A stretch of DNA of 64,000 nucleotides from Ignavibacteriota bacterium (GCA_013112585.1 JABFGH010000002.1:186001-250000), one strand, 5' to 3'. Positions 25,467 to 34,018 are shown, numbered from the stretch's first letter. Notes: a model not told the origin generated them from the sequence alone. Numbers and translations are program-made.

Positions 25467-26144
25467 TTATCTGACGAAACCGTAACGGGAACCCAGTTCG
25501 TTAAGCGCTGATGATCTAACAAAACCATAACGAGAACCTAATTCGTTAAGCACTGAAGATCTAACAAAACCATAACGAGAACCTAATTCGTTAAGCGCTG
25601 AAGATCTAACAAAACCATAACGAGAACCTAATTCGTTAAGTGCTGATGATCTGACGAAGCCGTAACGAGAACCTAATTCGTTAACTGCAGATGATCTAAC
25701 GAAACCGTAACGGGAACCTAATTCGTTAAGCGCAGATGATCTAACGAAACCATAACGAGAACCTAATTCGTTAAGCGCAGATGATCTAACAAAACCATAA
25801 CGAGAACCTAATTCGTTAAGCGCAGATGATCTAACAAAACCATAACGAGAACCAAGTTCGTTAAGTGCTGATGATCTAACGAAACCATAACGGGAACCTA
25901 ATTCGTTAAGTGCTGATGATCTGACGAAACCATAACGAGAACCTAATTCGTTAAGTGCTGATGATCTAACAAAACCATAACGGGAACCTAATTCGTTAAG
26001 TGCTGATGATCTAACGAAACCGTAACGAGAACCTAATTCGTTAAGTGCAGAAGATCTGACGAAACCATAACGAGAACCTAATTCGTCGACTTGAGATGAT
26101 GACCTGACAAACCCATACCTGCTGCCCAGATCATCTAATTGGGC
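25467..26144. repeat. 45-bp in-frame tandem repeat array
   Basis: Thirteen 45-base units followed (towards the 5' end of the gene) by two 48-base units, all in frame inside the secreted repeat-protein gene. Unit-to-unit differences are mostly synonymous, for example TAT/TAC for Tyr, TCT/TCC for Ser and TTT/TTC for Phe, in a mosaic order. There are no spacers, so this is not a CRISPR array. Confidence 0.95.
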
Positions 26145-26318
26145 AGAACTTTTATGCTCAACTGCTTTAAAATCCGGAGTCTCAACATCAATATTTTGAG
26201 GAGCTTCAATTGTTACAGCATCCTGTTGAACTCGAACTCTTGTAGCTTCCTCTACATTTTGAGCAAAAAGACTTGTACCTAGAAGGAGAAGTAAGAAAAC
26301 AAGAATGATATTTCTCAT
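25467..26318 (-). CDS. Secreted tandem-repeat protein, 15 copies of a 15-16 residue unit
   Basis: 283 residues. Residues 1-20 are a signal peptide (MRNIILVFLLLLLGTSLFAQ). Residues 21-57 are a unique acidic leader. From 58 to the stop there is nothing but repeats: two 16-residue variants (SAQLDDLGSRYGFVRS, SSQVDELGSRYGFVRS), then 13 near-identical units of SSALNELGSRYGFVR. Only two of the 13 differ (L to V, A to V). At DNA level the 45-base units vary at many third positions while the protein is kept. Each unit has two arginines and one glutamate. I do not recognise the family. It could be a multi-copy peptide precursor, a surface fibre or an amyloid-like repeat. A -24/-12 promoter lies upstream and a terminator downstream. 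Confidence 0.9.
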   Translation of the reverse strand: MRNIILVFLLLLLGTSLFAQNVEEATRVRVQQDAVTIEAPQNIDVETPDFKAVEHKSSAQLDDLGSRYGFVRSSSQVDELGSRYGFVRSSALNELGSRYGFVRSSALNELGSRYGFVRSSALNELGSRYGFVRSSALNELGSRYGFVRSSALNELGSRYGFVRSSALNELGSRYGFVRSSALNELGSRYGFVRSSALNELGSRYGFVRSSAVNELGSRYGFVRSSALNELGSRYGFVRSSALNELGSRYGFVRSSVLNELGSRYGFVRSSALNELGSRYGFVR

Positions 26319-26372
26319 ATAACACCCATAAATTTTAGATGATTTAATTTGTGATTTTTGTCACTAAAATGT

Positions 26373-26389
26373 TTGCATGGATTATGCCA
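26373..26389 (-). promoter_or_regulatory. Candidate sigma-54 (-24/-12) promoter of the repeat-protein gene
   Basis: On the minus strand the sequence is TGGCATAATCCATGCAA. GG and GC have the exact 12-base offset required by sigma-54, with TGGCA and TGCA flanks near consensus (TGGCAC-N5-TTGCA). The expected start of transcription, about 12 bases beyond the GC, is near 26364, leaving a leader of about 45 bases before the ATG at 26318. A sigma-54 activator is encoded 12 kb away. The rest of the 323-base gap up to 26641 is AT-rich with no gene visible. Confidence 0.65.
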
Positions 26390-26641
26390 TTGGGATAGGG
26401 ATGAAAAAATGCACATAATCGGTCTTTAAAGTTTTATTTAAAATAATGATGTAAACAAAAATTACAATTCTCAAAAATTGGGGTGTAAAAATATTTTACA
26501 TAAAAATAGGATTTTTGGATTATATTTTAACTTTTTTACTTTTAACCCATTTCTTTATCGATTTGTAGGGCTGAAAAGATTTCTTTGTTTAAGGCTGCTA
26601 ATGTTTTATTTTAAATCCATTAAAAGTGAGTTTTAAATGAG

Positions 26642-27406
26642 ATGAAGCAGTCAATATTAAGGTGTGTAAATATTTCCTATTCAGTATATAATTCTACAAG
26701 GTTAAAAAATGAGCAGTTGATTTTGAAGGATATCTCATTCAATGTTAAAAAAAACTCGATTTTTGGAATTGTAGGAGAATCCGGCAGCGGAAAAACAACT
26801 CTCGGTAAAATAATCTGCGGAATATTAAAACCGGTTACCGGCGAAATATTGTTTAACAATAATTCTCAAATAAATTCTAGAGTACAATTCCTATTTCAGA
26901 ATTCAGTTGAAATTGTAAATCCATTAAGAAAAGTTAGCTCAATACTTATTGAAGCTTTAATGATCAAAAGTAACAAAAGTGTTGAGGATAGACTTGGTGA
27001 TATTTTAACAACTTTGGGATTAGAGCCGGAAATATTGAGTAAATATTCTTTTCAATTAAGCGGCGGAGAGCGGCAAAGAATTGCACTTGGGAGAATTTTA
27101 GCGATTGAACCTGAAATAATTATTTTAGATGAACCTTTTTCTGCGCAAGATGTTCAATCACAATTAAATTTGTACCGGTTATTACTTCGACTTAAAAAAG
27201 AAAGTGATTTAACTATTATTTGTATTTCGCACAATATTTTTATTATGCAAAAAATTGCCGATGAAATTTTAGTTATTAAAGATGGGGCAGTTGTTGAAGT
27301 AGGAAGCGGCAGAGAAATATTTAATTCACCAAAAAGTAGTTTTACCAACTATTTAATAAAAGCCTCAAAAATGGAATTAGAAGATTCTGAAATTTTGTCT
27401 ATCTGA
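26642..27406 (+). CDS. ABC importer ATP-binding subunit, DppF-like
   Basis: 254-residue ATPase with Walker A GESGSGKTT, an FQNSVEIVNPLRKVSSILIE Q-loop block typical of the OppF/DppF branch, signature LSGGERQR, Walker B IIILDEPFSAQD and H-loop ICISHN. All catalytic motifs are intact. It is 4.2 kb from the DppD-like ATPase, with the metallopeptidase and repeat-protein genes between them. It is the obvious partner for that ATPase and for the permeases at 17645-19915, since no second set of permeases is in the window. Confidence 0.9.
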   Translation: MKQSILRCVNISYSVYNSTRLKNEQLILKDISFNVKKNSIFGIVGESGSGKTTLGKIICGILKPVTGEILFNNNSQINSRVQFLFQNSVEIVNPLRKVSSILIEALMIKSNKSVEDRLGDILTTLGLEPEILSKYSFQLSGGERQRIALGRILAIEPEIIILDEPFSAQDVQSQLNLYRLLLRLKKESDLTIICISHNIFIMQKIADEILVIKDGAVVEVGSGREIFNSPKSSFTNYLIKASKMELEDSEILSI

Positions 27407-27442
27407 AAAAACACTGCTTTAGAATTTGCTTCGACAAATAAA

Positions 27443-27955
27443 TTACTTTTTTTTATCTAAAACCTTTTTATAAACCATATAATCAGCTTCACTAAAACAG
27501 ATGAATTTTACCAGTTCAATTAAATTATGATCTTCTAAAAAATTGACGGTTGTATCTATGGCAATCTCCGCAGCTTTTTCAATCGGGAAATTATAAACAC
27601 CCGTGCTTATTGAAGGAAATGCAATTGTTTTTATTTTATTATCAACAGCCAGCTTTAAAGAATTTTGATAACAGTCTTTTAAAAAAGATTCTTCATTTTG
27701 ATTACCGCCGCTCCAAATCAGTCCAACTGTATGAATTACAAATTTTGCCTTTAAATTATAGCCCTTAGTTAACTTTGCTTCGCCGGTATCACAGCCGTTA
27801 AGTCTTCTGCATTCTTCTAATAATTTTGGTCCGGCAGCTTTGTGAATTGCACCATCAACACCGCCGCCGCCTAATAGAGAACTGTTAGCAGCATTAACAA
27901 TGGCATCCGTATTTTCTTTTGTTATATCGCCTAAAATTAATTTTATTCTTTTCAT
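27443..27955 (-). CDS. Macrodomain protein, O-acetyl-ADP-ribose deacetylase type
   Basis: 170 residues forming a single macrodomain of the YmdB/MacroD class: ILGDITKENTDAIVNAANSS, GGGGVDGAIHKAAG, GEAKLTKGYNLKAKFVIHTV, and AFPSISTGVYNFPIEKAAE. This class removes O-acetyl from ADP-ribose and can remove ADP-ribose from acidic side chains. It is cytoplasmic and single-domain, with length as expected. It is convergent with the DppF-like gene and stands 42 bases downstream of the esterase gene on the same strand. A functional link to neighbours is not evident. Confidence 0.93.
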   Translation of the reverse strand: MKRIKLILGDITKENTDAIVNAANSSLLGGGGVDGAIHKAAGPKLLEECRRLNGCDTGEAKLTKGYNLKAKFVIHTVGLIWSGGNQNEESFLKDCYQNSLKLAVDNKIKTIAFPSISTGVYNFPIEKAAEIAIDTTVNFLEDHNLIELVKFICFSEADYMVYKKVLDKKK

Positions 27956-27997
27956 TTCTAAGTCCCCAATTAACTTTAATCAAATAATAACAAAAAA

Positions 27998-28765
27998 CTA
28001 TTTATTTGTGAATAAAAATGAAATTGGAATATGCAGTCTCCTTGCCCAGTCATATTCGGAATGAGTACCCCCTTTTTGAATATGATACATTAATTCATCA
28101 CTATTTTTAATTCCCATATCTTTCAGCTTTTTTATCATCTCCAAATTGTCGTCAATTAATTCTTTTTCCTCATCACCGCAATCTAAATAAAGTTTGAACC
28201 CCGATTTGGGTTTACCTTGTTGTTTAATCATCTCAAAAACTTTTTTCTCATCAATCCAAAATGAACTTGAAAGACAAGCTGCTTTTCCAAAAATCTGCGG
28301 ATAATTCCAAAATAACTGAAAGCTGCATAACCCTCCCATCGAGGAACCCATTATGCCGGTATTGTTGCTCCCTGTTTTTACGGGATACCTTTCTTCAATA
28401 AAAGGCATCAACTCATTTTTGATAAACAAACTGTAATTTTTTCCTTTATCGGTAAAAAAGTTGTATTCATTTAGTCTATCGGGAGTATTATTAATGCCCA
28501 CAACAATTAATTCTTCAGCTAAATTTTTTGATGATAAATCACTTATTGTTTCATCAACCTTCCAATCAAATCCGCTAAATGAGGTGGATGGATTAAAAAG
28601 ATTTTGTCCGTCATGCATGTACAAAACAGGATATTTTTTACTTGTTGTTTGACTCGAATGAGGCAGCCAAACCAGTATATCCCGCTCATTTTTAAGGTAT
28701 CTGCTGTAAAAATCGTAGTGGTACTCCAAAATACCTACTATTTCGTTTTGGTTGTTTTCGAACAT
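27998..28765 (-). CDS. Enterochelin-esterase-like alpha/beta hydrolase
   Basis: 255 residues of the putative esterase (esterase D/IroE-Fes) family. It has PVLYMHDGQNLFN near the N terminus, the nucleophile elbow GSSMGGLCSF, DCGDEEK around the acid residue, and GGTHSEYDW around the catalytic histidine. No signal peptide is visible, so it is likely cytoplasmic. Substrates in this family range from siderophores to feruloyl and simple esters; none can be chosen here, and no siderophore genes are nearby. Confidence 0.87.
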   Translation of the reverse strand: MFENNQNEIVGILEYHYDFYSRYLKNERDILVWLPHSSQTTSKKYPVLYMHDGQNLFNPSTSFSGFDWKVDETISDLSSKNLAEELIVVGINNTPDRLNEYNFFTDKGKNYSLFIKNELMPFIEERYPVKTGSNNTGIMGSSMGGLCSFQLFWNYPQIFGKAACLSSSFWIDEKKVFEMIKQQGKPKSGFKLYLDCGDEEKELIDDNLEMIKKLKDMGIKNSDELMYHIQKGGTHSEYDWARRLHIPISFLFTNK

Positions 28766-28989
28766 TAGTGACAGCTTTTTTACTATTTGTATTTATGTTA
28801 AAATATTTTTGAAAAATTGAGCAATTAAGATAAAAATAATCTGACCATTTATCTTATAATAATTGTAAAATATTGGAATAGAACTTGAATAAACTTGGTT
28901 TAGCATTAAATAATAATGATATATCGTAACATAGTTATTAATAATTGTCGAAAAAAAACTAAAATATTCCACTACTGATTAGTTTAATT

Positions 28990-29475
28990 ATGATTGATAA
29001 AGAAAAAGGATATTTTGCAAAAGAGTATTTAGATTTAGCGCTTCAACTTCAATTAGAAGGTAAAATTGAAGATGCGATTGAAACTTATAAAAAATCAATT
29101 GAATTTTTCCCTACAACCGAAGCATACACTTATTTGGGCTGGGCTTACAGTTTACTTGATAATTTTGAAGATGCTATTGCACACTGTAAAACTGCAATTG
29201 AAATCGATCCGAATTTCGGTAATCCATATAATGATATTGGCTCCTATTTAATTCAAATGGGCAGAGAACAAGAAGCGATAGCCTGGCTTGAAAAAGCTAT
29301 TACTGCAAGAAAATATTCCACTAAACATTTTCCTTACTATAACTTAGGCAAAGTTTTTGAATTGGCGGGAGAATGGAAAAAAGCAATGCAGCATTATGAT
29401 GATGCATTAACAATCAAACCCGATTTTGTTGCAGCTAAAAATGCTCTTTTCAGAGTAACGGCACTTTTAAATTAA
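28990..29475 (+). CDS. Small TPR protein
   Basis: 161 residues, no signal peptide, with about four TPR units (LEGKIEDAIETYKKSIEFFP, YLGWAYSLLDNFEDAIAHCK, EWKKAMQHYDDALTIKPDFV). It is a stand-alone cytoplasmic scaffold of unknown partner. It is monocistronic by spacing, with 224 bases free upstream and 185 downstream. Confidence 0.85.
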   Translation: MIDKEKGYFAKEYLDLALQLQLEGKIEDAIETYKKSIEFFPTTEAYTYLGWAYSLLDNFEDAIAHCKTAIEIDPNFGNPYNDIGSYLIQMGREQEAIAWLEKAITARKYSTKHFPYYNLGKVFELAGEWKKAMQHYDDALTIKPDFVAAKNALFRVTALLN

Positions 29476-29660
29476 TGATGTAATCAGCATAATCAATTCC
29501 GCCATAGCTGCTTTCCAAAAAAAATAATCCCGTCTGATTTTATTTTTAAAGTAATTATTTGTTTAAATTAAAATAAATTTGTTATATTTATATCAACCAC
29601 AAAGCATTAATAAAAGCTAATAATTAGCACTATTTACCACAAACCACATTTGGAGGAAGT

Positions 29661-31541
29661 ATGAAAAAAAATCTCACAATTCTTTTAGCAATATTTTTAA
29701 TGGGGGTTGTACATGCTGAAGCAGGCGACAAAGTAATTAAAGCCGACAGAGTAAAAGCAGAGCCGACACCATTGCTTACAATCGAAGAAGACACAGACTT
29801 ATTTTTTGAAGATTGGGAAGCAGGATTAGGCGGCTGGACTACTTTTGATGAGACCGGTATTGCACCTCAATGGCATTTGGATACCTGGATGGCATACGGC
29901 GGTTCAGGCGAAAGCTGGTGGATGGCTGATGTAACTCTTGGTACAGATGGCGGTTATAATAACGGTTGGTATCAGGTTTTAGATACTGACGAATTCACTC
30001 TTGCAGGTGCCAATCAGCAGTTAACATTTTATCACCGCTATAGTGTTGAAGGACCGGCAGGCGCTACCACTCCTTATACCGGCTGGGATGGAATGAATGT
30101 TCGTATCTCAACTGATGGCGGTTCTACTTGGGAAGTTTTAGCTAACCCTACTCCGGCTTATACAGCAACAAGTTTATACAGCTTCGGCTTTGAACATGGC
30201 GAGGGTCCTAACGTACCCGGTTGGGCAGGCGAGCTTTTAACCTGGACTCAAGTTACTTTCGATTTAACTGCATACTCCGGTCAAGCGGTTAAAATAAGAT
30301 TTGCATTTGCCTCAGACCCCGCTTATTCAACAGGTCAAGACGGCGGACCTGCAACTATGTTCGCTTGGCAGATTGATGATGTTCTTGTAACTAATGACGG
30401 CGGAACAATCTATAGTAATGACGGTGCAGCCAGCGGAATGACTGCCTCCAACAATGCAGCTCTCGGAGCAGATTTATGGACTGTCAGAACCGGTAATGCC
30501 TTTTCAGGCACTCACTTTGCAGATTGTAATAATGCTTCAGGTACCTACGAACCTAATATGCAGAACTCTTTAACTTCTCCATGGTTTAACCTGCCTTCTG
30601 TTATCTCTACAGCTTACATGGATTTTTACTTAAGAGGCAGTTTTGTTGATAATAATACATTCCCTGATGTTGATTATTTTGGTGCCTATGTGCAGGTTGA
30701 AGGTGAAGCAGGAAGGCGTTATGTGAGTAATATTACACAAGACCCCAATGGCAGTAATTTTGTTTATTCCGATGCTCCATTTGAATGGTCTCCCTTCTCA
30801 ACAACTTACTCAGTTGGTGTAATCGATCTTTCAACATTGATAGGTAATAATATCAGAGTAATAATAGAATTTGAATCTGATGAAGATGCGCCTATCGGTG
30901 AAGGACTTCAAGTTGATGATGTTATGATTTGGACTCCTGATGTTGTTCCTGTTGAGCTTACCTCGTTCACCGCAGTACAGCAAGGTGCTTATGTTAATCT
31001 TGAATGGAACACAGCTACAGAGCTTAACAACCACGGTTTTGAGATTGAAAGAAAAACAGTTTCAAACGGTGTTGAAAGTGACTGGAGAATGGTTGCATTT
31101 AAAAAAGGTAATGGTACAATGAGTGAACCTACTGCTTATACTCTTCAAGATAAAATTGAAGGTATAGCTGCTGATCAGATTATGTACCGTCTGAAACAAA
31201 TTGACTTTAACGGAAATTTCGAATATTCGGAAAGTGTGTTAGTTGACAATATTGCACCATTGGAATATGCTGTAAGTCAAAATTATCCTAACCCATTTAA
31301 CCCTGCTACAATTATTTCGTATGCAGTTCCTTCACAAAATTATGTATCATTAAAAGTATTTAATGTTACCGGCGAAGAAATTGCTACGTTAGTAAATGGA
31401 GTAAAAGAAGCAGGTACTTACGAAGTTTCATTCAACGCAACTGAAATGCCGTCTGGCGTATATTTCTACGTGTTTAAAGCAGGTGATACTGAAAATTCAA
31501 GTTCAGTGTTAGCTACTAAAAAAATGATGCTTTTAAAATAA
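29661..31541 (+). CDS. Secreted T9SS cargo protein with jelly-roll domains
   Basis: 626 residues starting with a signal peptide (MKKNLTILLAIFLMGVVHAE) after a strong GGAGG ribosome binding site. Two beta-sandwich domains of the choice-of-anchor/MAM-like type follow, with FFEDWEAGLGGWTTFDETG and repeated AFASD/IDDVLV and VDDVMI blocks. Then comes the linker VPVELTSFTAVQQGAYVNLE, and the last ~85 residues are a type IX sorting domain (YPNPFNPATIISYAVP, NVTGEEIATLVNG, MPSGVYFYVFKAG). It should cross the outer membrane by T9SS and be anchored or released at the surface. No catalytic domain is visible. The YPNPFNP form of the sorting domain is characteristic of Ignavibacteria and relatives. Confidence 0.9.
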   Translation: MKKNLTILLAIFLMGVVHAEAGDKVIKADRVKAEPTPLLTIEEDTDLFFEDWEAGLGGWTTFDETGIAPQWHLDTWMAYGGSGESWWMADVTLGTDGGYNNGWYQVLDTDEFTLAGANQQLTFYHRYSVEGPAGATTPYTGWDGMNVRISTDGGSTWEVLANPTPAYTATSLYSFGFEHGEGPNVPGWAGELLTWTQVTFDLTAYSGQAVKIRFAFASDPAYSTGQDGGPATMFAWQIDDVLVTNDGGTIYSNDGAASGMTASNNAALGADLWTVRTGNAFSGTHFADCNNASGTYEPNMQNSLTSPWFNLPSVISTAYMDFYLRGSFVDNNTFPDVDYFGAYVQVEGEAGRRYVSNITQDPNGSNFVYSDAPFEWSPFSTTYSVGVIDLSTLIGNNIRVIIEFESDEDAPIGEGLQVDDVMIWTPDVVPVELTSFTAVQQGAYVNLEWNTATELNNHGFEIERKTVSNGVESDWRMVAFKKGNGTMSEPTAYTLQDKIEGIAADQIMYRLKQIDFNGNFEYSESVLVDNIAPLEYAVSQNYPNPFNPATIISYAVPSQNYVSLKVFNVTGEEIATLVNGVKEAGTYEVSFNATEMPSGVYFYVFKAGDTENSSSVLATKKMMLLK

Positions 31542-31587
31542 GAATTCAGAAGTCAGAAGTTAGAATTCAGTAGTTAGAATAAAAAAT

Positions 31588-31628
31588 CCAAAGCCGCTTT
31601 TCATTTTTATGATTAGCGGCTTTTTTAA
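31588..31628 (+). terminator. Intrinsic terminator after the T9SS cargo gene
   Basis: AAAGCCGC and GCGGCTTT arms around an 18-base AT-rich loop, followed by TTTTTT. Just before it, 31543-31582 holds short near-repeats of agaattcag/gaagt, a low-complexity stretch without other meaning that I can see. Confidence 0.8.
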
Positions 31629-31798
31629 TTTAAATATATTCGGTAAACCCGGCTAACCTGTAGGCAGCAGTAGAACGATAATAATCAATACAAAATAATA
31701 CATTCGTCCGCTTTCCAAAGAGCCTAACTTCAAAGACGAAGATATGATCTTGACTTTCAAGATTGCATTTCAGGTTTTTACATCATTCGATATTTGTC

Positions 31799-31950
31799 AT
31801 TTGAAATTTGTCATTTGTTTTTTGCCTTTTGCTATTTGAAATTTGTCATTTGTTTTTTGCCTTTTGCTATTTGAAATTTGTCATTTGTTTTTTGTCATTT
31901 AAAATTTTTCCTTTTCCCTTTTCCCTTTTCCCTTTTTCCTTTTCCTTTGA
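31799..31950. repeat. 35-bp tandem repeat followed by a polypyrimidine tract
   Basis: Units starting ATTTGAAATTTGTCATTTG begin at 31799, 31834 and 31869, a period of 35, with a shortened third copy. From about 31909 the sequence becomes repeated TTTTCCC runs to about 31947. The period is not a multiple of three and the stretch lies between genes, so it is non-coding. The surrounding gap (31629-32067) holds no gene I can support. Confidence 0.85.
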
Positions 31951-32067
31951 AATTTCTAATTTTCCTTCATTCAAAATTTTTACTGCTCCACATACCTTTT
32001 CCATTTAGGACTATAATTTATATTTTATAAAGTTAAAATTTACTCTCATTATCAAAAGGGAACTATT

Positions 32068-32766
32068 ATGGAATTTGATTCGCAAAGCATTATGAATATT
32101 GAAAAAAAACTTATGAGTTCGCAGCAGGACTTATGGCGGGTATTCAGAATTATGGCTGAGTTTGTTGAAGGTTTTGAATTAATGTCGAATATAAAACCAA
32201 GTATTGCTGTATTTGGCTCGGCAAGAACAAAAGAAGAAAATAAATATTACAAACTGGGTGTAGAAGTAGGTAAGGAATTAGCAAAAAAAGGATTCGGAGT
32301 AATTACCGGCGGCGGACCGGGAATAATGCAGGCGGCAAATCAAGGAGCTAATGAAGCGGGCGGAAGTTCTACCGGTGTTAATATCGATCTGCCTCATGAA
32401 CAATCTGCTAACCCGTTTGTTGATCACGATAAATTATTGAGCTTTAGATATTTCTTTGTTCGCAAAGTAATGTTCTTTAAGTATGCCCAAGGATATATTT
32501 TATTACCCGGCGGCTTTGGTACCATTGATGAATGTTTTGAGGTATTAACACTTATTCAAACAGGCAAGACTGCTAAGTTTCCTGTAATACTTATGGGAAA
32601 TGATTATTGGAAAAGTTTGATAGCATGGGTAAAGAAAAACTTGCTGGAGGGAGAATATATAAGTGAAAAGGATTTAGACTTATTCCAATTAACAGATGAT
32701 CCCGTTAAAGCAGCAGATATAATTTCTGATTTTCATAAGGGAAAAGAGTTTACACCGAACTTTTAA
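32068..32766 (+). CDS. LOG-family nucleotide phosphoribohydrolase
   Basis: 232 residues of the LOG (formerly lysine decarboxylase) family: VFGSARTKEENKYY, GGGPGIMQAANQGANEAGG and the signature PGGFGTIDECFEVLT with the catalytic Arg/Glu region. Members hydrolyse cytokinin riboside monophosphates or, more generally, the N-glycosidic bond of AMP-type nucleotides. It has a good AAAGGGA ribosome binding site and a terminator directly after the stop, so it is monocistronic. Confidence 0.9.
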   Translation: MEFDSQSIMNIEKKLMSSQQDLWRVFRIMAEFVEGFELMSNIKPSIAVFGSARTKEENKYYKLGVEVGKELAKKGFGVITGGGPGIMQAANQGANEAGGSSTGVNIDLPHEQSANPFVDHDKLLSFRYFFVRKVMFFKYAQGYILLPGGFGTIDECFEVLTLIQTGKTAKFPVILMGNDYWKSLIAWVKKNLLEGEYISEKDLDLFQLTDDPVKAADIISDFHKGKEFTPNF

Positions 32767-32773
32767 AATAAAA

Positions 32774-32798
32774 AACCTCCCATTATCGGGAGGCTTTA
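32774..32798 (+). terminator. Intrinsic terminator after the LOG-family gene
   Basis: CCTCCC/GGGAGG stem with a six-base loop, A-rich before and T-rich after, so it may work on both strands between convergent genes. Confidence 0.8.
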
Positions 32799-32842
32799 TT
32801 CAGGGGGAGAGGAGTAGAAAATTATTCTACTCTATATTCCAT

Positions 32843-33337
32843 TCAATCAAGCATTCGTCTTCTCTGCATTGGTCTATCGGCATTACCTTGGTTAAATCCT
32901 CTTCGGCTTTTGTTAAAGTGTTTACCTTTGCCTTTGCCATCACCCATTCGTGCAAAATGTTTTGCCCAAACTTCTTTCTGGTCTTTATTAAGAACCTTAT
33001 TTATGCTTATCCACATATCAACTTTTGATGAATGTATTTTCGCACGATTCTCACTATTGGCATTTGTTAATTCGCGCAGCTTAGATTCATCAACTTCATT
33101 GTTGATCATCATTTGTTTCACGGCAAGCTTATTTTTTTGTATTTCAGCCTGCAGGTCAATTACTTTTTGGCGATGTGCAAAATGCAAATCATTGAATTGT
33201 TTTTCTTGAGTATCATTTAAATTTAACTGTTCCTGAACCTGTTCAAAACGGAAGCAGTTTCCGTAGTTGCGCTGGGCTTGCAGGGTTACTGCTGATATTA
33301 ACATCAAGGCGATCATGGATAAAATTATTCTTTTCAT
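32843..33337 (-). CDS. Spy/CpxP-like periplasmic protein
   Basis: 164 residues with a signal peptide (MKRIILSMIALMLISAVTLQ) and a helical LTxxQ-type body (QLNLNDTQEKQFNDLHFAHR, LNKDQKEVWAKHF), the pattern of Spy, CpxP and metal-resistance helical hairpins that act as periplasmic chaperones or stress sensors. The tail is basic (KGKGKHFNKSRRGF). It is divergent from the ECF sigma factor gene 135 bases away, and a second Spy-like gene closes that operon. It is therefore a likely target or sensor of the same envelope-stress regulon. Confidence 0.82.
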   Translation of the reverse strand: MKRIILSMIALMLISAVTLQAQRNYGNCFRFEQVQEQLNLNDTQEKQFNDLHFAHRQKVIDLQAEIQKNKLAVKQMMINNEVDESKLRELTNANSENRAKIHSSKVDMWISINKVLNKDQKEVWAKHFARMGDGKGKGKHFNKSRRGFNQGNADRPMQRRRMLD

Positions 33338-33472
33338 TGTAAAACTCCTTAAATTATTATTGTTTTATAGTTTCTATCATTCTGACAATTTGAATTTGGA
33401 AAAGGTTTAAATAAAAAAATTATTAAACCATTTTTAGTTTTGCATTGTCATATAAGTATAACTTGAGAACGC

Positions 33473-34018
33473 ATGCTTAAAGAAGAAAATAATTTACTGG
33501 TGAAAAAGTTTTTAGATGGAGATGAATCTGCATTTAATGAGTTGGTGAGGAAGCATCAAAAAAATATTTATTGGCATGCAAGGCGTTTGCTCGGCAATCA
33601 CATGGATGCCGATGAAGTAACACAGGAAGTAATAATAACAATGTATAAAAAACTAAATACATTTAAGTTCGATTCAGCCGTTACAACCTGGCTTTATAAA
33701 ATTACTTATAACAAAAGTGTTAATAATATTCGTAAATCAAAAGTGCGTAAATATTTATTTTTAGATGATGAAGAAGTTAGGGAAATGAAGAATAGCGAAA
33801 ACTTATATGAAGATTACGAGTCGAAAGAAAAATTAAATAAAGTTGATGAAGTATTGAATGAACTTCCGATTAAACAGAAAGAGGTTTTTATACTTAAGCA
33901 GTTTGAAGGATTGAAATACAGAGAGATTGCAGAAATTACAGGCAAAAGTGAAGGTGCATTAAAAGCAAATTATTTTCATGCACTTAAAAAAGTAACGGAG
34001 TTAATAAATGAAAAATAA
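33473..34018 (+). CDS. ECF-type RNA polymerase sigma factor
   Basis: 181 residues with region 2 (FNELVRKHQKNIYWHARRLL, DADEVTQEVIITMYKKL, TWLYKITYNKSVNNIRKSK) and region 4 (ELPIKQKEVFILKQFEGLKY, REIAEITGKSEGALKANYFH). It lacks regions 1 and 3, as ECF factors do. It overlaps the next gene by 11 bases. That gene encodes a single-pass membrane protein with a cytosolic N-terminal half, the expected anti-sigma arrangement. Confidence 0.93.
   Translation: MLKEENNLLVKKFLDGDESAFNELVRKHQKNIYWHARRLLGNHMDADEVTQEVIITMYKKLNTFKFDSAVTTWLYKITYNKSVNNIRKSKVRKYLFLDDEEVREMKNSENLYEDYESKEKLNKVDEVLNELPIKQKEVFILKQFEGLKYREIAEITGKSEGALKANYFHALKKVTELINEK

Noticed and set aside
25467-26144. Regular repeat array that could be taken for CRISPR
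   Set aside because: Units are contiguous, without spacers, in frame, and encode a conserved peptide behind a signal sequence.
31808-32008. 66-codon open frame, Phe/Cys/Leu-rich
   Set aside because: It only reads through the 35-bp tandem repeat and the polypyrimidine tract; no homology-like pattern or ribosome binding site.
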